This document shows, in pieces, positions 50,064-62,132 of a DNA stretch of 64,000 nucleotides. Source of the stretch: Sipunculus nudus. Taxonomy: Eukaryota > Annelida > Sipuncula > Golfingiida > Sipunculidae. Below the pieces are notes generated by a model that saw only the letters and a program-made list of their open reading frames with translations, was not told where the DNA came from and did not search any database. The stretch is from NCBI GenBank assembly GCA_026874595.1, contig CM049310.1, positions 39,313,558 through 39,377,557 on the forward strand, in the 5' to 3' direction. Made by a program: the position numbers and the translations under genes. The first letter of the stretch is position 1. The number at the start of each line of letters is the position of its first letter.

Positions 50064-52206
50064 TAGCTCAGCTGACTGAAAGTCATCTGAGCTATAGCGA
50101 TCACTCTTTGTCCGTCGTCCGTCTGTCCGTCTGTCCGTTAACCAAACACAAATAGTAACCGCAGGATTTAGAACCTTGTAACTTGGGATTCTGGGAGGTC
50201 CATGAAAAATCTCCTTGGAAACCAGAAATTAGGTCTCTGTTACCCATATCCTTCGAGCTATAGGGCCCCAAAGTACCCCCCCCCCCCCCAGAAAAGTAAA
50301 AAAAAATTCATACAAAAACTTCAATATCTCATTAACTACTTGACTGATGGTCATGATTTTTGGCATACATATTGATCATTAGATGTTCCATCACTTCCTG
50401 CAGACTGGTGGCGCCAGATGTATTTTTAGATTTTTTACGAATTTTTTTCTCTATTTTTGAGACCTTTAAATATAAGAACATCTGTTAACAAGGCACAAAT
50501 CGTAAAGACTGGACCTAAAATCTTAATTCTTGACACACTGAGAGGTCCATGAAAAATCTTCTTGGAAACCTGAAATAATGTCTCTGTTACCCATATCCTT
50601 TGAGCTGTGGGGGGCTCCCAATAACCCCCCAGAATAATGGAAAATTTGATAAAAACAAACTGCAACATCTCAATAACTACAACACTGATGGTCATGATTT
50701 TTGGCATACGTATTGATCAAGAGGTGTTCCATCAGTTATTGCAGACTGGTAGCGCCACCTGTATTTTTTCAAATTTTCACAATTTTTTTTCTCTATTTTT
50801 GAGACCTTTAAGGATGTAGTTATCTGTCAACAGGGTACAAATCGTAACGACTGGACCTAGAATCTTCATTCTTGACACACAGGGAGACCCATGATAAGTC
50901 TACATGGAATTCTGATATTAGGTCTCTGTTACCCATAACCTTTGAGCTATGGCACTCCAAAGTACAGCTCAGAATAATGGAAAATTTGATACAAAAGCTG
51001 AAGTATCTGAACAGCTAATGCAGAGATCACCATAATTGTTTGCATGGATATTGATCATGGAGTGTTTCATCAGTTTCTGCAGACTGGTGGCACCACCTGT
51101 ATTTGTTCGGGTGTTTTTTACGAAATTTTCTATATTTTTGAGACCTTTAAAGATATGAACATATCTTTACCGGGTTCCTCCGCCGCCACCACGTTCATTT
51201 CCAGAGAGCTCCTCTGAGACTAATGGACCGATTTTTTCCGAAACTTACACCAATTATCGGGTCACATGTGAACTGGTGCCTAACCAATTTGCGTTGACGT
51301 CTGACCTTTCCTCTCTATCCAGCGTCCATTAGTGCGTCTGTTTCCACTCTCATATCTCGTGAACCGTTTGACCGATCAGGAAATAAAATTTATACAAATG
51401 TAGCCCTTGCTTTATAACATACACAAAAAATGGTGGCGACACCTGTAACCATGTTTGCACAGTGTCCATCTGTTCATCTGCCTTGGGTTAAAATCACTCA
51501 TATCTCTGCAGTTAATTGACTAATTCACCTGAAATTCGGCATGTGTATACATCCAGGATAGCTTTCTTGATTTTATGAACGGTGGCGCCACCTACATTCT
51601 AGTTAACGCTGCACACATCCAAGCTCATATCTCAGGAACAATTTGACCGATTGGACCAAAATTGTGCATATGTTTAGATCTCACATAGGTCTTTATCATA
51701 CACAAAACTCGAGGGGCCACCTGCAACCATTTTTGCACAGCGTCTGTCTGTTTGTCTGCCGTGGGCTAAAATCACTCATATACATGTAGCTGTTTGACTT
51801 TTCTGCCTAAAATTTTGCATATGTATACAACTTGGACAGCTTTCTGGATTTGTTGTAGGTGGCACAACCTACATACACATTTAGGCTGTAGACATCCATG
51901 CTAATATGCAACATACCTCACTCTATTTCCCCTTGCCACCAATCAATGCCTCACTTCACCCGTTCCACTCTGATTTTGGCGGGTACACGTAGTCACTTGT
52001 CGGCTTGCCCGTATTCTAGTTTTTAAAGTTTACACATTTTTTCTCTATTTTTGAGATATATAAATACAGACTAAATCTTGGCCTGTTGGTTAATCTGTTT
52101 GACGCTTCAGTTGAATGGGTATATACTACCATTCTGATGATAAAATTTCCTTTTGCGAATCTCTTCCCAGTCAGCTGAGCGTCATGACCCATGGGTCACT
52201 TGTTAT
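50064..52206 (-). repeat. Interspersed repeat with TCAGCTGA end, copy 2 (long form)
   Basis: Inverted relative of 10390-11552: it begins TTAGCTCAGCTGACTGAAAG, CATCTGAGCTATAGCGATC and TGTCCGTCGTCCGTCTGTCC, and ends GTCAGCTGAGCGTCATGACC, CATGGGTCACTTGT. Inside, a unit of about 345 bp carrying TCTCTATTTTTGAGACCTTT and GGTCTCTGTTACCCATA occurs three times between 50150 and 51170, followed by units with GTGGCG.CACCT. No coding frame found. Confidence 0.7.
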
Positions 52207-52639
52207 ACTCACGTACAGAATTTTAAGCCAACGGTGTCAGGGTATTATTGTGACAGGTACCATTTTATTTCGGAGAGAAGACGAAAATTTAAGTGTTCAT
52301 TTATCATTCTTTCATCTTTCATTCATTAGGTCCCTTAAACAATTTTTCTGAGTCTACTATAAAAAATAGCCTTACTCCAGGTAAGAATTAATATAAATAA
52401 AACCTCCCTTTTTACCCTTGTACATGGTTGTAATATCTAAAATAGGGCTATATTAAGGTTCATTGAGTGAAGAGTCCGGGAAGCTCGGGTCAAAATTTGA
52501 GAGCGTCACTACGGAATATAGCGCAACCCAATGGGAGGTGATCTGTAATAAATGTTGGAGGGTTTGGATAAAATTTAAAATGTTCGTATCATTACATGAT
52601 AAGATATCGCCAGGTAGTTGGCGATGGTCAGTGTCTGCT

Positions 52640-53011
52640 TCAAAAGCCAACTTTGATCTTCTCGGTCTCAGTCAGAATTTCCTGTTGGACGCTTCGTCCC
52701 CATAACCGAGTGTCCCAATAGAAATTTCGAGCGTCACAAATGCTTACACTGTACTTGCATTCTTGAAAGCTGTGATTGTTTGTTCTTTCACCATCCTTGT
52801 TCTTTGTTGCTAAGCGATAATTGCACCTGTAATGGTTCCTACTATATTTGAAAGTATAGGAAATAGAGAGCGTATATAGCTAATTATAATATAGAATTTG
52901 ATCAAAACCAGGCTCTATAAACTCCACTGAATTCCCTCCCGCATGTGCATAATGTGTGTACATATCATGATGTGTTTTACTATTTCAACGTGTTTTCCTC
53001 TCTTCTTTCAG
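52640..53011 (+). promoter_or_regulatory. Upstream block of copy C, shared with copy A
   Basis: Collinear with 834-1233 (see that entry), including the GGCTCTATAAACT box at 52911-52923 and the CTCTTCTTTCAG acceptor-like sequence before the start codon. It is the better guide to which upstream positions are conserved. Confidence 0.5.
52916..52921 (+). promoter_or_regulatory. Candidate TATA box of copy C
   Basis: TATAAA in a 15-base block identical to copy A, 103 bases before the ATG. Confidence 0.35.
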
Positions 53012-53087
53012 AAACTTGAAGTCATGGAATCTGAAGATATTTTGTTGAGACGACGTGATATATTTATTTTGTTTGCAAGTATCTGTT
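53012..53087 (+). CDS. Copy C exon with start codon and signal peptide
   Basis: ATG at 53024 and 64 coding nt encoding MESEDILLRRRDIFILFASI plus C, then donor T|GTAAGT, a strong site leaving phase 1. Nearly the same as copy A (SED.LLR, IF.LFASI). Confidence 0.55.
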
Positions 53088-53296
53088 GTAAGTTTATAGT
53101 TCCTAATGTGATCAATGCACGTTTTTTTCTGTGTGTGTGTGTGTGTGTGTGCAGTACATACATGTGTGTGTGTTTGTGTAAAAGAGAGAGAGAAAATTGC
53201 ATCAAGATTGTTTGTAGAACGACTTTTAGATGGAACAATATCGTTTAGAATAGGAAATGGGAACGTGGAATAGGGTTGCAAATAAAAAGTGATATA

Positions 53297-54224
53297 CAGA
53301 AGAACGCCTGCTAACGGCCACGCCTCAATAACGGCCAATACGTCTATAACGGTCAGATTTTCCGGTCCCGAATTTTCGACCGTTTTATTTCATAATCATT
53401 TTGTTGTCAATTACGGTCACTCATCTATTGCGTATTACGGCCAGGTCGCTCGGTCCCGCAGGCCGGGAAACGCCTCAATTACGGTCAGGTGCAGTGACTG
53501 CCTGACATAGGCTCAACTAATCGAGTGGCCACTTCTGACCTAAATATCATTACACAAGTGTCCGCTCTCACATATTCCTGTCTGTGCCTAAATAAAGGTA
53601 ACCACTCGACCGTGGCTGCATGAGTTGTTTGACACGTAGCCAGCGTCGTACCTCCCAACTCAGCCTCTTTAGTGTGCACAATGGTATAAGGCATGTGTCC
53701 CCACCTGCGTGTACGTTTGGCAATCAGTCGTGCGAGCCGGATCTTAATCAGGGTATTGGTCAATTAATTAACGAATGACAACCAGCGGGTCCCGATAAAT
53801 ACGTCATCAGAAAAACGCCAGGCGGTGGATCTTTAAACTCTCTTCATTGTCCTTGTGAACACGTACATCAAACGAAAACAGTGCGGCAAACATTGCACAA
53901 TTTACCCATACATGAATAATTATGAATGCAAAATAAACATTGTAACATGTATAAAATGTTACGCATACTCTGTCTAAATCACTTTGACCATTATGGCTAC
54001 CAATAAAAGACAATAAGTAAATATTTTATTCTTTTTATTGATAACAGTAATTATACAAATACTCTGTATATACGTTTATTTTGTTGATTGTATAAAGATT
54101 TGAACTTGGTTTCGTGTTACATTTTAAACCCCCTCTCCTGGTCAAGTCCTGTATCACGGCCACTCCTGTATTAAGGCCAAATTCATCAAGTCCCGATGGT
54201 GACCGTAATACAGGCGTTCTACTG
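53297..54224. mobile_element. Tigger/pogo-like element inserted in a TA tract
   Basis: Ends CAGAAGAACGCCTG and (inverted) CAGGCGTTCTACTG, flanked by TA on both sides, as in Tc1/mariner/pogo insertions. Subterminal AACGGCCA and TCACGGCCAC motifs repeat at both ends. 928 bp, no recognisable transposase frame, so non-autonomous. It sits where copy A has its (TA)n run, so it entered after the A/C duplication or after divergence at that tract. Confidence 0.8.
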
Positions 54225-54654
54225 TATATATATATATATATATCATGCATGACCCACTGATACCTAAAATGTTGTAACACAGCCTATAGTTTCAGTAGCC
54301 CCTCCTAAGGCTGGGTATCTTGTGGGATAGGGTTGGCAAGCCAGAGGCCAGACTATTGAAGAGGGTGATGCGGAAAATTCATGTGCTCTTTAATGTATGA
54401 CATAGGGAACCTTGCTAGAGTTAGCATTTTCTTGACTGCATGGGTAAATAGTCAAGACCCCCAGTTCCTGTAGTTCAGGTTTTTCAGGCCTTCTTCAGAT
54501 AGAACCTGGACCCCAGTTATAATTATTATATTGTGTCATAAACTTACACGACGGTGACACTTTCAGTTTCATTACTGATGTATTATTGTTGTATTTGCTG
54601 TATCATTTTTAAATTCGTTAGCTATTATATATTCATTTTATTGCAGTTTTCATT

Positions 54655-54860
54655 CAGATTTTCTGGCAGAGCCAATGGCAGAAAGATATTTTTTCTGGCG
54701 ACCTGGCAGCTGCCAGGGGACAGAGTTTTGGCAGCCTAGCAGTTGCCGGGATTGAGAATTTTGCCGGCCTGGGAGTTGAATGGCCGCCGAATTTTGACGC
54801 CCTGGGATTTGCCGGGGTGCAGAATTTCGCCGCCCGGGGAGTAGGATGTTCTGCCGTTGC
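54655..54860. repeat. 33-bp degenerate minisatellite upstream of copy C membrane exon
   Basis: Five to six loose copies of a unit with GGCAGCTGCCAGGG or GGGATTTGCCGGGG and AGAATTTTGCC. The minus strand reads (Q/R)(L/I)PGRQNS-type 11-residue repeats. Much more GC-rich than the surroundings. Absent from the same place in copies A and B. Confidence 0.65.
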
Positions 54861-54894
54861 AGCTGCCGCACAAAATCAATTGCCGTAATGGCAG

Positions 54895-55025
54895 AGGGAG
54901 AAACTTGCCAACCGTGTCGTTGATGCAAATGGTCAGCCAACATCCCCAGGAATCGTGGTCCTCATTATCCGCGGATTATACATACTGGCAATCGTCCCAT
55001 TTCTTCCTTTTCTTCATGTCTGGAG
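54895..55025 (+). CDS. Copy C membrane-span exon (start uncertain)
   Basis: EKLANRVVDANGQPTSPGIV leads into a span interrupted by Arg, then LHVWR and donor AG|GTAGGA in phase 2 as in A and B. It has one more codon than A in the span. Confidence 0.5.
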
Positions 55026-55115
55026 GTAGGAATTTTATAAAGTTCACTAGGCTGTGTCGATCTTTATATAATTTCAATTATTACTCAAATCTTATAGCTT
55101 GTATATAATTTGCAG

Positions 55116-55344
55116 GCCCCCTATTAGACCATTGGAAGAACCATATCCCGAACCAATGCCTATGCAAGAAATTGACGGACCAACCGACATAGACGTTAAT
55201 ATGGATATATCAGATGTTGGCCAATCAATGAGCGACCAAGCAAGCTATGACCAATCAGCAGTCGCTTCTAGTCAACCCACTGAACACATGCCTTCCTCGG
55301 AGGATTATGAATCTACTCAAAGTGACAGTATTATACAGGTATAA
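55116..55344 (+). CDS. Copy C cytoplasmic-tail exon
   Basis: The acceptor TATAATTTGCAG is followed by RPPIRPLEEPYPEP, PMQEIDGPTDID, two DQ(A)S stretches and SSEDYEST. Longer than in A by an extra STQSDSIIQV end. YPEP loses the YxxPhi pattern seen in A and B. Good conservation suggests recent descent from the same copy as A. Confidence 0.6.
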
Positions 55345-55388
55345 GGGTCCTGTTTTGATGTTATACCTACTTACGACGAGAGATATAT

Positions 55389-55394
55389 AATAAA
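55389..55394 (+). promoter_or_regulatory. Possible polyadenylation signal of copy C
   Basis: AATAAA 45 bases after the stop, in AT-rich DNA where chance matches are common. Confidence 0.3.
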
Positions 55395-55399
55395 TTTTC

Positions 55400-57229
55400 A
55401 CATTTTTTTTGTAGAAAAGCGTAATTGACAGGCAGTGACAGAACTGCATGTCCTATCTATAAGTACCACTTTATATATACATATAATTAATGTATAAATA
55501 ACATAAAGTAGTATTTCTTCGGATTGATGCAGTCCATGAAGTATACGGACCAGTGGAGCGGGGTGCCCCACGCAGCTATGAGCCTGGCTTTCGGGAATCC
55601 TATAGCAGGTACTTTCTGTAAAATTATAAACACGTTGGGCTGAATGCTGATGATCGGACTTCAATTAGTCCGTGTTTAAAACGCGGATTTAGTCCAACAA
55701 ATTTAGACCTGCTCAGGGGGTAGTTTAAGGGTGGACTAAATTCAGAGTAGACAAGAAGTCAGTCAAAATGTCGCTATTAGAAGAACACAATAGCAATAAT
55801 AAGATGCTTTTAATTATCAAAAGCATGGCTGAAGATATACAAATGGTGAAAATAAAATTACTCGCATCTTGCCTATTAGGTTTTACCACATGGAAAATAG
55901 GGTTTTTTTTTTTTTTGGGGGGGGGGGGGGGGTGTTAAGAGACTATAATATATTTATCATTGATAAAAGCACTATCATTATCAAAGTATATGTTTTGCCA
56001 ACTTCTTTTGTTCATTTCAAAATGGAAAATATTTAAAAAATAGGTGTTCTGGTCATGAGGAAAGTTGACTGAATGATACAATAATAAATTTAAACAAGGA
56101 AATGCTGCTCTTTCACATAGAGATAAAATGATAATTGCTATTAATAAGCAGTAGTCTATAATAATGGTAATACATAATGGACAGATAAACAGTGACAAAC
56201 AATATAAAAAATAGTTATCACTGCACAAAATATTAAAATTAAAAATGACAGAGTGGGGAGATTTTGCAACACTGAACTTGCCAAGAGTAACATAATGTGA
56301 TTTACAGATAATATCACATTAGGTCAACAGACCTGATTTTTCGGATAGAAATTTTCACTTATCTGATCTAAAAATGTCACACGGTGTATATGTTATGATA
56401 CAATACACCAACATGTTATTCAAGGTTTGTATTATGCCTACGCTTGGGAGGTTTGCAGGTTACTTACAGACAGATGTCAGTATCGGTATTTTTCTTGTGT
56501 ATATATAAGTACTACTGCAGCAGGTGAACTAGAAAAGTAGGTCTCATCTAGGGGTCTGAGGTGTAGGGTCCTTAGGATGCGGAGTATATTTATATTAACA
56601 AAGCTTTCAGGAACGCGGGGGTAAGCGTCGCAGACGATGGGAATCTCTTACGGACGCTCGGTTCTAAGGGTGCAAGCATCCGATGGTACGCGCGAATTTA
56701 TGGCTTTAGCAACCTTGTAGCTGTCACTGGCCATTACCGGCTGCCTCAAACAAACCCGTCAGCTGTGTAAACATCGCACTGATAACTTAGGCTTATATTT
56801 CGCTATAAGCAAACATTCATATAATGACACGTTTTCTAATCATATAATATAATTGCATAAAATACGGAAAAGATTAAATTTCGCATAACTTTTCAAAATA
56901 TCATCTCCCCTTGGGACACTCTAAACTCAGATGGAACTCTCCAAAATTTTTAAATGAGGTTCCCGGACTCTTCAAATTTTCTTTCTATTGAAAGCCCTGT
57001 TTATATGTATATAAGGCGAAAAGAAATATTTACGAAGGAAAGCTCGGCTAAAAGGAAGCCACGTTTTCAAGGGAGCTCATTTCTTGTTAATATAATGATT
57101 TCGGTTCATTTATCCTATGTACATCAATATATGATTGGCAAATTTCTGGGAAGGGATGGCGGATAGGAGGAAAAACATACTATTGCCTCCCGCAGGAAGA
57201 AAAAAATATACTATTGCTCCCGCAAACTT
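55400..57229. other. Intergenic, no gene seen
   Basis: A T run followed by a G run lies at about 55905-55932. The remainder is AT-rich without a recognisable repeat border or exon. Confidence 0.4.
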
Positions 57230-57465
57230 TCAGGTATTTGGGTTGGTGTTGGGGGTATTGGCATTCGCCCCTTCTCCCCTCTCTGAGTTCCCACGCCTAT
57301 GTTTATCATAAAATACGTCGAACTCCGCCAGCATACGTTCACGCTCTTTCGACAGCACCGAAAGATACAACATAAGGTAAAAGCACCACCACACAGACAG
57401 ACTGGTCAATTGACTTGCCAGATAGTGGATAGCGCGCCAGACAAATGAAAAGGTCACATTATTAA
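57230..57465 (-). CDS. Possible last coding exon of an unrecognised membrane protein
   Basis: On the minus strand an acceptor (ATATATTCCACAACAG) is followed by a phase-1 start and 78 codons to TGA at 57232-57230. The product has NNVTFSFVWRAIHYLASQL, a hydrophobic TSLSVWWCFYLMLYLSVL, then a charged SKERERMLAEFDVFYDKHRR and a low-complexity NANTPNTNPNT end. Composition and codon use look protein-like and more GC-rich than the surroundings. I found no partner exon upstream on that strand. It may be a gene fragment, a retro-element remnant or a real terminal exon. Confidence 0.35.
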
Positions 57466-57488
57466 CTGTTGTGGAATATATGCACAAT

Positions 57489-59400
<1,912 letters not shown>

Positions 59401-59439
59401 AGATTATTTACTTGAGTGACTGAAATAACATTTTGTTAT

Positions 59440-60830
59440 CTGTTTTAAGGGGTTTTAATTTTTTTATTTTTAGCTTAGGACTCATTTTTGTTACAGATGT
59501 ACCAGTTAGTCTGAAGGCATTTGTCTTTATATGTTTAATAAAATGTTGTTTTGTTTAGCAAATCAATCCTTGAAGACTTTGAGTGAAGATTATGTCAATA
59601 ATAATTTCGTTGGTCAAATTTATGATTGTTGGTGTTTTTTTTATTAGACATTTGTCTGCTATCTTAGTTCTGGTTTTATCTGCAACAAGAGTACCTCCCT
59701 ATATCTGAGTCATGTTTACGCGTCATTGTCTTTGTTGCAAAATTAAATGTTTGTGGAAATTGTGGCAGGACTTCATTGCAGTATTATAGTAAAGTTTTAT
59801 TATATTTTGTCTGAAAATGTCATTTATTTTTAGAATTGTAATGAGTTATAAAATGGTTCGGTGTGGACTTTGTATTTGCTATCTGTGATAATTATTATGT
59901 TTTTTTTTTTAAGTTTTTCTAGTCTATTTATATTAAAGCCCCATACAAAAATTCCATAATTTAAGTGTGATAGAATAAGTGTATAATATACAATTTTTAG
60001 TATATGAACAGATAGATAATGTTATAATTTATTCAGAATTCCAAATTATTTCGATATTTTGGTTTGAAACTTTGTGTGAGTGCATTTGCCATTTCATATA
60101 TTCGTTCAGTGTTATACCTAGAAAGTGTGAAATCTGAGACTTTATCTTTGGGTATATCAGTTATTTTTGGTTCATGGGTTCTGTCTAGTATGTTCTTCTC
60201 TTGAGTGTGAAACATTGTCATCTTTAGATAATAAAATTAAAGAAGTTACTGCAATGTTGTATGTCGTTCATGAATATTTGGTATAGATAGACCTAAAACT
60301 GATCCCTGAGATACTCCATTGGTTATAAAGTATTTTCTGGTTTTGTGTCCTTTAAAATCAACATATTGTAATCTTTTGATAGAAAATTTTTTTAGCCAAA
60401 GTAGTATTTTTTTCCCTTTAATTCCATACGATTCTAGTTTTTGAAAAAGTATTTTTTTCTGAATCCATATTTGTTATTATATAGAAAATTATATGTGTGA
60501 AGGTATTCATATTATTGACTGTTTATTACTTTTTTTTTTCCAATATTTTTGTGACGCTTGGTAGAATTAAGGGAGATTGGCCTATAATACTCAGGTAAAT
60601 GAATGTTTTCTTTCGTAAATCAGGATTATTTTTGCTATATTTTACTTTATCTGGAAAGATTCCTGTGGTAATTGATCTATATATGAATAAAGATTTCGTT
60701 GCTGGCTTGAATATTTGTTAATATTTAATTTTTTCACAAAAAGGTTCAATATACCTCTCGTCCAGAAACAAGTAGTGGAAAGAATGGGTTGTAAAATTAT
60801 GTTCGATGATTGAAAGGAAAGACGATTGAT
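59440..60830 (-). mobile_element. Decayed non-LTR retrotransposon (reverse transcriptase)
   Basis: Minus-strand frames riddled with stops give an NKYGFRKKY-like region (about 60460), then MEYLRDQF..YLYQIFMNDIQHCSNF where GVPQGS.LGPLLF.IYINDI is expected, an H.LGITL-like patch, and VYYTLILSHLNYGIFVWG near 59960, which is the standard late block of Jockey/CR1-type reverse transcriptases. Limits are approximate. Its sequence is unlike the fragments at 5.0-7.2 kb. Confidence 0.65.
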
Positions 60831-62132
60831 CATTAATCAATTAATCCCCCCCCCCGTCTTGGCACCAACCGTAGTCTTTCACTTTTCGGCATTAGGACCC
60901 CGCCTCTTTTCAGAATATTTGCATTCCCTAATGTATTTCCTTAAATATCGAGCCAAATGCTACAATGACTTAGACTATTAAAAGTATAATTGTGTTAATG
61001 TTTATTATTCGCCGCTTTTTAAATCAGTGTTTGTTTCCTGCTATATAGAACGGTTAAACCGTTTGCTGAGGACCAGGTAATATCCTCTCGTAATTACACC
61101 TATTTGCATCTGTTTGAAAAACAAACAACAAATCAAATGAAATACGGGTGAAAAAGTAAACTCTTTATTGCTTGGGATCATTACAACCAATGGTTTATCT
61201 TATTTGGTAACATTTGTAATTCATAGGTTTCTCAAACTTATATTATTATTTATTTTAAAAAATCACGAGAATGGGTATTGGTATCTAGGAAAATTAAATA
61301 CTATTGCGGGGATATAATATGCAGGTTAGGGCTGCCATCGAAGAAATAACTGGTAATTCTTTTAGGCAGTAACACCATCAGTTAATACACTGCACAATCA
61401 AGTCTCATACACACAAGACCGTCTCAACAATCAGATTTTACTCCCACTGGACCCCTAGATTATTGGACAACGTCCCATTAAAACATGTAACATGATTGAT
61501 TGCAGTTTTCATTTATTTTGAATTTAAAGTGTTTAATGTGGATTCAGAAGTGTAGTAGTCATTATTTGACAAGGAGATGCATGGACAGTTTCTAACAATA
61601 ATCAATAATAATGCAGCTTTAATGTGTGCGTTTTTATTTATGAATTTCATGAACATCCATAAGATTTTTGGTGAGTCATTACGGCTCCACTGGTCTGGAG
61701 ATCTCTTGACCTCATAAAATTTGCATGGATTTTGCTGGGAATCAAACTAAGGCAAGATATTATAATGATTAATATTTCTGTTGGGTTTAATCAAAATCCA
61801 TCATATTCCTGATATCTTATCTTGGTGAAACAACAAATTAGCCTTGTGACCTCTGACCTCATTAATATGGGTGGATTTTGCCTGTAATCGTACTCAAGTG
61901 AGATAATCAATTGGTAAGTAGTTGGGAGCTTCGTAAAAATCCATCGAAGCCCTGGTATGTTTGTGCGGCGACAAAAAAAGTTAACGGAAGGACAGACAGA
62001 CCGTGGGTAAACCACAATACGTCCCGTCATGGACGGGCGTATAATAAGAATATCAATTTATTCTACTGAACGGGAAGGTAGGTGGCGCCACCAGTCTTGT
62101 CTACATGAGAACTATCCAAGATGGATAGACAA
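60831..62132. other. Intergenic with repeat fragments
   Basis: A C run lies at 60847. At 61780-62050 a block with TTGTGACCTCTGACCTCATT and GGACAGACAGACCGTGGGTA looks like the ..GGACAGAC.. interspersed repeats. At 62080-62130 GGTGGCGCCACCAGTCTTGT matches the units at 63.7-64.0 kb and was split from them by the next element. Confidence 0.45.

Larger units (their letters stand above)
53012..55344 (+). pseudogene. Copy C: probable decayed member of the membrane-protein family
   Basis: Recognisable parts: start/signal exon 53024-53087, membrane exon about 54895-55025, tail exon 55116-55344 ending TAA. No ectodomain exon is visible in the 1.8 kb between the first two; that interval holds a Tigger-like insertion and a minisatellite. 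The membrane exon has no acceptor in the family's phase: the AG at 54893-54894 would give phase 0, with an in-frame TAA at 54886-54888. The span reads GIVVLIIRGLYILAIVPFLP, with Arg where A and B have Ser. Tail and signal exons remain open. It is closest to copy A. A rearranged working gene cannot be excluded, but a dead or dying copy is likelier. Confidence 0.6.

Noticed and set aside
52463-52705. 80-codon frame upstream of copy C as a coding exon
   Set aside because: It runs into the block shared with copy A, where the homologous sequence is not open.
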